From assembly GCA_958370325.1 (NCBI GenBank), contig CATXJW010000019.1:1-35528 (forward strand): a stretch of DNA of 35,528 nucleotides, given 5' to 3'. How positions within the stretch are numbered: the first letter of the stretch is position 1; every line of letters starts with the position of its first letter. This document shows, piece after piece, positions 17,656 to 25,100 of this stretch. The translations under genes and the position numbers were made by a program. Below the pieces are notes generated by a model that was given only the letters and a program-made list of their open reading frames with translations, ran no database searches and was not told the origin of the DNA. Origin of the DNA: an uncultured Collinsella sp. (GTDB lineage Bacteria; Actinomycetota; Coriobacteriia; Coriobacteriales; Coriobacteriaceae).

Positions 17656-17789
17656 GTGTATGCCAGCCCCTTACGCTCTGGTGCAAGTTTGTTTACTGTG
17701 GGGCATTCTCGCACGAAACGTTCAACCTATTTGCCCAGAGCGCATGTTGGTTTGGTGAGCGGCTCTAGTAGTCGGTGAAAGTGAGGGGG

Positions 17790-18236
17790 TTATTGGACTG
17801 CGACGAACTTCTTTGGCCTGCCGGCGTGGCGTTCTTGGGCGGCGTAGCGCTCGATGCTGTCTATCGTTATCATCCGACGGCCGTCGACGAGTTCAACATC
17901 GAGCTTTCCGGCTTTGACCAGCGCGGTAATCCGCGGAGCGGAGACTTTGAGGTCCAGCGCTGCGTCTTTAAATGTTCGGCATGCCGCTTCCCGAGCGCCC
18001 TCGTGGTCGATTTCGACTGAAAGGGCCACGACCTCGGCCGAGCGTTCGTACCCTGCCGGAGTCAAACCGTTGTTGAGGTCGTCGGCCAAAAACGCCATCA
18101 GTGCCTCGGTGGCATGGGCAATCGCTTCTTCGCGCGTATCGCCATCGGCAAAGGCGCCGGGAATCTGCGGGAAGCTGGCGCAGTAACCGTCGTCTTCTTT
18201 TATGAGAACGCAGTCATAGGTAAATCGCTGCCTCAT
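17790..18236 (-). CDS. hicB: HicB-family antitoxin
   Basis: A 148-residue antitoxin. The N-terminal half is the degenerate RNase-H-like HicB fold (YDCVLIKEDDGYCASFPQIPG, then GDTREEAIAHATEALMAFL). The C-terminal half resembles an excisionase/MerR-like DNA-binding domain (ALDLKVSAPRITALVKAGKLD, then DGRRMITIDSIERYA). The frame opens at 18281, but the ATG at 18236 has GGAGG four bases upstream and starts at the conserved domain. It lies 11 bases after the hicA stop. The order toxin then antitoxin is usual for hicAB, and HicB would neutralise HicA and repress the shared promoter. Confidence 0.92.
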   Translation of the reverse strand: MRQRFTYDCVLIKEDDGYCASFPQIPGAFADGDTREEAIAHATEALMAFLADDLNNGLTPAGYERSAEVVALSVEIDHEGAREAACRTFKDAALDLKVSAPRITALVKAGKLDVELVDGRRMITIDSIERYAAQERHAGRPKKFVAVQ

Positions 18237-18247
18237 TTTGCCTCCAA

Positions 18248-18433
18248 CTACCATCCAGCTTGGCGACGAATACTTGCCCACGTGCCCTTCTTTGGTCGAT
18301 CACCACCAGAGCCGTTCACGGTGACAACACGGTCACCAGAAACATACTTAGCATGACTACCGACTTGCGCGACCTTCACGAATCCATCGTGCTTGAGTAG
18401 GACAATGATTTCCCGAAAGGTAGGAGTTTGCAT
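18248..18433 (-). CDS. hicA: HicA-family mRNA interferase toxin
   Basis: A 61-residue double-stranded-RNA-binding-like toxin that cleaves translated mRNAs when not bound by HicB. The core is visible: helix with LLKHDGF, then the catalytic histidine in VGSHAKYV, beta strand RVVTVNG, and the C-terminal KKGTWASIRRQAG. Many family members have a second conserved Pro-His after the strand; here it reads VNGSGG. The start at 18433 has GAGG seven bases upstream. It is downstream of prmC on the same strand but has its own AT-rich promoter. Confidence 0.92.
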   Translation of the reverse strand: MQTPTFREIIVLLKHDGFVKVAQVGSHAKYVSGDRVVTVNGSGGDRPKKGTWASIRRQAGW

Positions 18434-18457
18434 GGGCCGACCTCTTTCAGCCGTCCT

Positions 18458-18487
18458 AATTATAAACTAATTTATAATTTTTGCTAA
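18458..18487 (-). promoter_or_regulatory. hicAB promoter with overlapping palindromic operator
   Basis: A perfect inverted repeat AATTATAAA-CTAA-TTTATAATT (18458-18479) in the 68-base gap before hicA. On the minus strand a -10 TATAAT (18459-18464) lies inside it, and a -35 TTAGCA (18482-18487) is 17 bases away. A palindrome covering the -10 is what repression by a HicB dimer or HicAB complex would need. The stretch is strongly AT-rich compared with its surroundings. Confidence 0.75.
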
Positions 18488-18501
18488 CCAGTTAATAAAT
18501 A

Positions 18502-19764
18502 TTACTGGCGCTGTTTGGGCTCGGTGACGATGGCTCGGACGATACGGGGGCGATCGGTGAGGTCGCGGACGATGCGCACGTCCGACAGACCCGCTTGACG
18601 ACAGAGCTCGGCCGCAGCGTCGAGCGCGCCCTCGTAGAGCTCGCAGGCAAAGAGGCCGCCGGCGCGCAACATGTAGGGCGCCGCGTTGAGCAGGCGGCGG
18701 AAGATATCGAGGCCGTCGGCACCGCCCTCGAGCGCCAGCTCGGGCTCAAAGTCCTTGACCTCGTGCGGCAGCGAGCGCATGACATCGGTGGGGATGTAGG
18801 GCGGGTTGGAGACGAGCACGTCAAAAGTGCCCCACTTTTCGCGGGGAATGGAGCTCACCAGGTTCGTGAGGCTAAAGGCAACCTCGTCGGACGTGAGACC
18901 AAGCGCATCGCGGTTTTTGGTAGCAAGGTCGATGGCGCGCGGCTCGATATCGGTAGCAGTGCAGGTGACGTGGCCGCGACGCTCCCAGGCAAGCGAGAGC
19001 GAGATGCAGCCCGTGCCGCAGCCGACCTCGAGAACGCGGGCAGTGCGGGGCTCGGCGGGGGCGAGCGCGGCGGCATCCTGCGTCAGGGACGCCTCGTGGT
19101 CGGCGCTACCCTCGATGGCGATGCCGTATTCGTCGAGTTCGGGCTCAGCGAGCTCCTCGGCTTCCGCTGCTTCGGCCGCCTCGGCCTGCGCGGCGGCTTC
19201 CTCGGCCTCGCGATCGGCAAGCTCCTCGGCATAGGCGCGGCTGCCGAGCACGTCGCTACCTAGCGCAGCCTCATCGGCGGCCGTCAGGTTGGCAGCACGG
19301 CGCTCGGCGGTCGCGCGTTCGTCGGCCAGCGCCGCCTCGGCTTTGCGGGCCTGCTCGACCTCATCGTTCCAGGGCAGCTCCGCGCGCTGACGGGCAGCAG
19401 CCTCGGGGCTCAGCACCTCGGCATCCAGATAATTGAGGACTTCCTCGACGAGCATCTCGGTCTCGGGGCGCGGAATGAGCACACCGGGGGCGCACGCGAC
19501 GTCGATCATGCGAAACTGCGTGCTGCCGGTGATGTACTGCAGCGGCTCGCCTTTGGCGCGACGAACGACGGCCGCGTGCATGGTCTCGAGCTGGGCCGCG
19601 TTGAGCGTCTCGTCCATGCGCATATACAAGTCGATACGCGCCAGGCCCGTGGCCGCGCACAGCAGCCACTCGGCAGAAAGACGGGGATGCTCCTCGCCGC
19701 GCTCGGCCAGGTACTCCTTGGTCCACTCGAGACAACGCTTGATGGTCCAGATCTCGTTTGCCAT
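18502..19764 (-). CDS. prmC: Peptide chain release factor N5-glutamine methyltransferase with large insertion
   Basis: A SAM-dependent methylase of 420 residues that modifies the glutamine of the GGQ motif in release factors. The N-terminal helical domain ends with QYITGSTQFRMIDVACAPGVLIPRPETEMLVE (77-107). The SAM-binding motif VLEVGCGTG is at 244-252, and the catalytic NPPY at 320-323. Family members are usually 270-290 residues. The excess is one insertion, about 115-240, rich in Ala and Glu with a run of charged coil-like sequence, placed between the N-terminal domain and the catalytic fold. The frame is uninterrupted. The ATG at 19764 has GGGGAGGG four bases upstream; an open frame to 19839 adds nothing conserved. 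It is downstream of prfA, the gene for its substrate. Confidence 0.93.
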   Translation of the reverse strand: MANEIWTIKRCLEWTKEYLAERGEEHPRLSAEWLLCAATGLARIDLYMRMDETLNAAQLETMHAAVVRRAKGEPLQYITGSTQFRMIDVACAPGVLIPRPETEMLVEEVLNYLDAEVLSPEAAARQRAELPWNDEVEQARKAEAALADERATAERRAANLTAADEAALGSDVLGSRAYAEELADREAEEAAAQAEAAEAAEAEELAEPELDEYGIAIEGSADHEASLTQDAAALAPAEPRTARVLEVGCGTGCISLSLAWERRGHVTCTATDIEPRAIDLATKNRDALGLTSDEVAFSLTNLVSSIPREKWGTFDVLVSNPPYIPTDVMRSLPHEVKDFEPELALEGGADGLDIFRRLLNAAPYMLRAGGLFACELYEGALDAAAELCRQAGLSDVRIVRDLTDRPRIVRAIVTEPKQRQ

Positions 19765-19812
19765 GGGGCCCTCCCCTCTTAAGCGCCAGGCGGCGCGCGA
19801 ATGTCGGAGCAG

Positions 19813-19839
19813 ATTGTAAGCGAGGCCAGCGCTTGGCAA
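19813..19839 (-). promoter_or_regulatory. Candidate promoter of prmC
   Basis: On the minus strand a -10 TACAAT (19813-19818) and a -35 TTGCCA (19834-19839) are separated by 15 bases, shorter than the ideal 17. The -10 hexamer is the same as that proposed for the atp operon. It lies about 50 bases before the prmC ATG. Confidence 0.4.
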
Positions 19840-20200
19840 GGGACGATTGAAGGCGATTATCGAGAATCAGCCCAGAATTTTGCACCGGGCTCGCTCAATG
19901 TGTTCATTCGTCGACGTCTAAATCTGCATCCGTCAAGTTTTTGGCAAGGTTGCCCCAAAACTGACCAATATCTAACCAAATACTTGCCAAATCACTTGAC
20001 GCGCGACGCGCCAAAAAAGGCCCCGCGACTTCTTGGACGATTTTTTGAGCAATATTTTCGATAGCGGATACATGCCATCACTTGCTTTAAGCAGGTAAGA
20101 AGCTCAAATGCCATCACAGCCGACTGAATAAAATATCAAGGCAATGTCCACAATGACTCCCTACGGGTCATTTGACAACCAAGGAAACGCCGATGTTTTG
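19840..20200. other. AT-richer intergenic stretch between prmC and prfA
   Basis: No convincing gene. A plus-strand reading frame (19801-20064) overlaps the prmC promoter, lacks a ribosome site and shows no domain. The sequence contains short direct repeats (ATGCCATCAC at about 20072 and 20106; GGCAATGTC at about 20142 and 20200) and a small hairpin ATGAC-N7-GTCAT near 20150. The GGCAATGTC copies flank the left side of the structured repeat that follows. Confidence 0.4.
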
Positions 20201-20354
20201 GCAATGTCAGCGAGCGACGTCCAGAGCGAACAAGTTGGCATGAAAAAGGCAAGGCATAGACCTTCTGGTCATGCCTTGCCTTTTGAATGACAAATTGTCG
20301 CTCTGGGCGGCGCGCAGCGTCGAGCAGTTACGGCGTTTGGTAAAACGCCGTAAC
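20201..20354 (-). repeat. Structured stop-codon-adjacent repeat element, copy 2
   Basis: Second copy of the element found after the LCP gene, with the same order of parts. A perfect 12-bp stem (20327-20338 with 20343-20354, four-base loop) touches the prfA stop codon. An outer stem pairs 20214-20233 with 20295-20313, with one wobble, one mismatch and one unpaired A. The inner hairpin (about 20247-20282) is built on GACC-AGAA-GGTC with a bulged base. Compared with copy 1 the stems differ in sequence but still pair, while the AGAA loop stem, the GCGCAGCGTC linker and the flanking ACAAG are kept. On the minus strand the inner hairpin is followed by TTTTT, so it could terminate prfA transcription. 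Confidence 0.75.
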
Positions 20355-21422
20355 TTAAACAGCCTGTGCCAGCTTCTCGGCTCGCTCGGCGGCGGCGAGC
20401 GCCTCGATGACGGTGCCGAGCTGGTCGCCCAGGAGGACGCCGTTGTAGGTGGAGTTGAAGCCGATGCGGTGATCGGTCACGCGGTCCTGGGGCTGGTTGT
20501 AAGTACGGATCTTCTCGGAACGGTTGCCGTGGCCGATCTGGCTCTGGCGCTCGGCACCGAGCTCAGCCTGCTGCTTCTCGAGCTCCATCTCGTACAGACG
20601 AGCGCGCAGCATCTGCATGCAGACCTCGCGGTTCTGGATCTGGGAGCGCTGCTCCTGCGACTGCACCACGGTGTTGGTGGGCAGGTGGGTGATGCGCACG
20701 GCGGAGTAGGTGGTGTTAACGCACTGACCGCCAGGGCCCGAAGCGCAGTAAGTGTCGATGCGCAGGTCGGACTGGTTGATCTGGACGTCGATTTCCTCGG
20801 CCTCGGGAAGTACGGCGACGGTCGCCGTGGAGGTCTGGATACGGCCCTGGGACTCGGTCTTGGGAACGCGCTGGACACGGTGTACGCCGGACTCAAACTT
20901 CATGACGGAGTAGACGCGGTCGCCCTCGACCTTGAACTCGATGGACTTAAAGCCGCCTGCCTCGCTGGGGCTGGAGTCGAGCACGGTGGTCTTCCAGCCG
21001 CGCGACTCGCAGAAGCGCTGGTACATCTTGTACAGATCGCCGGCAAAGATGGCCGCCTCGTCGCCACCGGCGGCGGAGCGGATCTCGACGATGGTGTTCT
21101 TGTCGTCGTTGGGGTCGCTCGGGATGAGCATGTACTTAATGTCTTCCTCGAGCTGGGGAAGCTTGGCCTCGTTTTCGGAGATGTCCATCTGGAGCATCTC
21201 CTTCTCATCGGCATCGGTGGTATCGTGGAGCATCTCCTTGGCGGCCTCGATGTCATCGAGCGCGCCGATGTACTCGCGCGAGGCGGCGATGAGGTCGGAC
21301 TGGTGCGCGTACTCCTTGTTAAGACGCGTGAACTCCTTGATATCGGAGGCGACGGCCGGGTCGGAGAGCTTCTTCTCGAGCTCCTCGTAGGCCTTGATGA
21401 TCTTTTCGAGCTTGTCGCGCAT
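20355..21422 (-). CDS. prfA: Peptide chain release factor 1
   Basis: A 355-residue class I release factor that recognises UAA and UAG and triggers peptide release. The GGQ motif is at 231-233 in ASGPGGQCVNTT. The stop-codon-reading tripeptide, usually PAT or PVT, is PKT here (187-189 in RVPKTESQGR), and the following segment reads GRIQTS where most RF1 have GRIHTS. The N-terminal coiled-coil domain is complete, so this is not a short RF1-like paralogue. The ATG at 21422 has AAGGAGT six bases upstream. The GGQ glutamine is the expected substrate of PrmC, encoded next. A structured repeat directly follows the stop codon. Confidence 0.95.
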   Translation of the reverse strand: MRDKLEKIIKAYEELEKKLSDPAVASDIKEFTRLNKEYAHQSDLIAASREYIGALDDIEAAKEMLHDTTDADEKEMLQMDISENEAKLPQLEEDIKYMLIPSDPNDDKNTIVEIRSAAGGDEAAIFAGDLYKMYQRFCESRGWKTTVLDSSPSEAGGFKSIEFKVEGDRVYSVMKFESGVHRVQRVPKTESQGRIQTSTATVAVLPEAEEIDVQINQSDLRIDTYCASGPGGQCVNTTYSAVRITHLPTNTVVQSQEQRSQIQNREVCMQMLRARLYEMELEKQQAELGAERQSQIGHGNRSEKIRTYNQPQDRVTDHRIGFNSTYNGVLLGDQLGTVIEALAAAERAEKLAQAV

Positions 21423-21760
21423 GGCGGGACTCCTTTATATGCGTGAAGGTGAAAATCGGCAGAATTGATGGGGCGCATGGCGCCACTGCGGGGGTAAGCC
21501 CAGCTAGAACATGTCGATCTTCAGATACATGCGCATCCCTTCGCGTGTGGGGTACATAGTTGCGATCTAACCCATACATGATAGCGTGCGCAGGCAAACC
21601 TGCATATAACCCGCACGGAATGCGACAAAGGGTCAGTCTCTTTCCTTGAATACAACTTCATCCGAACGCCTCCCGCATTCATCCGCACATATACGGATAA
21701 ATTTGGGAATCCGATACCCTGAGGGCCGGATCGGCCGGCCCCGGGAGATCGGAGGACGCC
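21423..21760. other. Intergenic region upstream of prfA
   Basis: No clear gene. The minus strand must hold the prfA promoter, but no hexamer pair stands out. A ten-codon reading frame (21536 down to 21504, MRMYLKIDMF) preceded by GAAGGG could be a leader peptide; support is weak. A small hairpin GCAGG-TTTG-CCTGC lies near 21590-21604. The right part (from about 21700) is probably the left flank of the transposase relic. Confidence 0.4.
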
Positions 21761-22089
21761 ATGTCCGGAAAGGGCGGGAAGGGCGCCGCGAGGGCGGTCC
21801 CGAGGACCCACGGCAGGCTCACCGGGTACGAGCGGGACACGGTCCAGAGGATGCTGAAGCGCAGGGTTCGCTCGGCCACTTCCTCGAGAGGTTCAAGGGC
21901 GTATCGACCCGCAGGCTCCACAGCTGCCTGATGTGGTTCAGATGGCTGCGCGAGGCCGCACGCGTCGGGGACAGGACGTCGCTCATGCGCGAGCAGCTCG
22001 ACGACGGGCGCTACGAAAAGATCCGGAAGAAGATGATGGAGCCGGAGTACGAGTTCCATCTGGAGCCGGACGTGCAAACGGCGGGTTAA
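21761..22089 (+). pseudogene. Degenerate transposase fragment
   Basis: Remains of an insertion-sequence transposase on the plus strand. An ATG at 21761 follows a good site (GGAGGA) and opens MSGKGGKGAARAVPRTHGR, then LTGYERDTVQRMLKR, but this frame stops early. From about 21870 a different frame reads GHFLERFKGVSTRRLHSCLMWFRWLRE and runs to the stop at 22089. The second part resembles the C-terminal end of DDE transposases of the IS1595/ISXO2 type (RFKGVSTRRL then W); family assignment is tentative. The total is far shorter than a transposase, so an internal deletion with frameshift is likely. GGGTTAACATAGCC just after the stop could be a right terminal repeat; no matching left end was found. 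Confidence 0.55.
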
Positions 22090-22103
22090 CATAGCCTTTC
22101 ACC

Positions 22104-22127
22104 AAAAAGGGCGAGCGGCCGCGCCCT
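22104..22127 (-). terminator. Intrinsic terminator of the adhesin gene
   Basis: A stem AGGGCG with CGCCCT (22108-22113 and 22122-22127) and an eight-base GC-rich loop. On the minus strand it is followed by TTTT. It lies about 44 bases after the adhesin stop codon and overlaps the presumed end of the transposase relic. Confidence 0.75.
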
Positions 22128-22170
22128 GCGACCACCCGCCCTCAATCAAAGCCCTTCTCGGCCGCCGTAG

Positions 22171-25100
22171 CTACCGGTTCCGGCGCCGCAGGATAACGCC
22201 TGCGGCGATCAGCACCACCGCGCCGCCCGCGATGCCACCCAGGGCCATCGGCGACAAGCTGGTATCGCCCGTATACGGCAGACCCGGCTTCTCCTCCTTC
22301 GGCACCGGTGACTTGCTCGGCGGATTCGTCGGCGGGTTGACTGGCGGGGTGGTCGGCGGCGTGTACGTGTTCTTGAACACCGGCGCCACGTCGCCGTCAT
22401 AGGTTACCGTCGCCACCAGATGGCCCGCACCGTCGTCCGTCACCGTCACCGTTACCCGGTGCTCGGCCGCGTCGTACGTCACGTTCTTCTGACCGTCGTC
22501 CACCTCGGAGATGCTGTAGGCGTACGTCCCGGGCTTGTCGTACGAGATCGCCTCGAAGCCCACCTTGCCGTCCGCCGCGTTCTTGGCGGTCTGCAGCACC
22601 TTGCCGTCGGCATCCTTCAGCTGGAAGGAGAACTGCCCTTCCTTAAGGTCTTCGCCGCTCAGCACCTTGGAGGCCCCCAGCTTCACCTCAGTCGCGGCCG
22701 GCGCGTAGCTGTTGCTGAATGCCACCGCATCCGCAGCCTTGCCGCCCTTGCTGTAGGCAACCTGCGCCTCCAGCGCGTGCGTCTCCGCATTCTCCGTCAC
22801 CGTCACCGTCGCGGTAAAGACCGTCGTGTCGTAGGTGACGCCGTTCGCCGTCGCCCCTGCCCGCTCGGACACGGTGTAGACGTACGTCCCCACCTTGTCC
22901 AGCTGCAGCGGCGCGAAGCCAAACGTGCCGTCGGCGCCGTTCTGCACCGTCTGCACCACGTTACCGTCGGCGTCCTTCAGGTCGAAGGAGAACTCACCCT
23001 CGGCCAAGTCGCGACCGGTCAGGGTCTTCGTTCCGGTAATCGTCGCCGTCGTTGCCGTCGGCGTGTAGGTGTTGGTGAAGGTCAGATCCTCAGCCGTCTT
23101 GTCCGCCGTCGCGGTCAGCCGGCCGTTGCCGCCATCGGTCACGTTCACCGTCACGTCCAGCACCGCATCGCTGTAAGTAATGGTGCCATCTTGGCCCGCA
23201 ACCTCCTTCACCTGGTACGCATACGAACCAGTCGCGGTGTACGGGACGGCCTTGAACGCAAACGCATTGCCCACGTTCGTGGTCCGATCGATCTCCCGCC
23301 CCGTGGCCACGTCAATCAACGCGAACGTGAACTCGCCATCGGCGGGCGTGCGCCTGGCAGCCGGGTCGGTGCTCTCAAGCACCTTGGTGCCGGAAATCTG
23401 GTAGGAGGTCGCGCCCGGCTGGTAGCTGTTCGCAAACGTCATGGTGTTGGTGGCGACGCCGTTCTCGGTACCCTCGCTCGGCTTCACCGTGGAGCTCTCC
23501 ACCACCAGCTTGCCGTCGTTGTTGTCCTTCACCACGTAGGTCAGGGTGTACGTCTTGCCGGTGTAGGTCACGCCCGGCACGCCCGGCGCGTCGTCCGTCG
23601 GCTGCACCTCGCGGACCGTGTAGATAAAGGTGCCCGCTTGGTCGAAGGTCAGCTCGTCGAAGGCAACCTTGCCGTCGGCGTCGTTCTTCTGGGTCTGAAG
23701 CACCTTGCCGTCGGGCCCCACCAGCTCGAACGCGAAGTCTCCCGCCTTCATCTGGTAGCTGCCGCCGTGCACGTCAACGCTCTTGGTGAGGGCGATCGCG
23801 CCGGAGACCGTCGCCTGCGCCTGGTAGGTGTTGGTGAAGGTGGGCTTCGTGGCGTCCTTGCCGTCGTAGGCAACGCTCGCCTGCAGCGTGCCGGCGTTAT
23901 CCGCAACCGTCACTACGGCATGGTGCACCGCGTCGTCGTAGGTCACGTAGGCCAGGTCGCCCTTCCGCTCCACGATGGTGTACTCGTGCGTGCCCGGCTT
24001 CGCGTAGGAGAAGGCGCCGAAGTTAACGCTTCCGTTCGCGCCGTTGGTCGCGGTCTGAATGGGCTGCTTGCCCTTCAGCTGCTCAGCCGTCAGGTTGCCC
24101 TCGTACACATCGAAGGTGAATTCGCCGCGCTTGAGCGCGATCGGCGTGCCGTCATCCTTCTTCACGTAGCTCTTCCGCGCGCCCAGGGCCAGGACGGTCC
24201 CGGCCGGCTGGTAGGTGTTGGTGAAGGTCTCCAAGCCGGATGTGCTCGTCACGACCGCCTTCGCGTTCAGCGTGCCCGTCCCGTCGTCCTTGACCGTTAC
24301 TTTATAGATGAGTGGATGGGCGTCGTAGACCATGCCCGGCTCCGTGCCCGGCTTCTCCGCGATGGTGTAGGTGAAGTCCTTGCTCGCAGCGCCGCCCAGG
24401 TTGGAGAGCGTGAACTTGCGCGTGAACTTCACCGTGCCATCGGCCTTGTTCGTCGTGGTGCCGAGCACCTTGCCGTCGGCGTCCTTCAGCTCGAACGTGT
24501 ATTCGCCGCCCTTCAGCTTGGTGTCGTGCGTGAAGCCCGGCGCGACCGCAACGATCTTGGTCGCCGTCAGCTCCACGGATCCCTTTGCGGTGTAGGTGTT
24601 CGTGAAGGTGGGGGCATTGGCCTTGTCACCATCGTAGGTAACAGCGGCGTCCAGCTTGCCGGCATTGTCCATGACCTTCACCACGGCATGGTGCACCGTA
24701 GCGTCGTAGGTCACGTGGGACAGGTCGCCCTCCTGTTCCGCGACGGTGTATTTGTACTCGCCGGCCTTGGTGTAGTCGATGGCCGGGAAGGTGACGGTGC
24801 CGTCCTCGCTGTTCTTGGCGCTCCGGATGGGTTGCTTGCCCTTCAGCTGCTCAGCCGTCAGGTCGCCCTCGTACAGGTCGAAGGTGAACTCGCCGCCCTT
24901 GAGCGTGGCCGGCGTGTTGTCGGGCTTCACATAGGCCTTCTTCGCCGTGAGCGCCACCGAAGTCTCGGCGGGCTGGTACTTGTTAGTGAAGGTCGGGGCA
25001 TCGTTCTTGCCGTCATAGGTGACAGTCGCCTTTGCCTTGTCACCGTCCGCCTTCACCGAGACGTGGACCTTCACCGCCGTGGAATCGTAGGTGATGGTCG

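Noticed and set aside
19801..20064. 87-codon plus-strand frame between prmC and prfA
   Set aside because: No ribosome site, overlaps the likely prmC promoter, and no similarity to a family that I can recognise.
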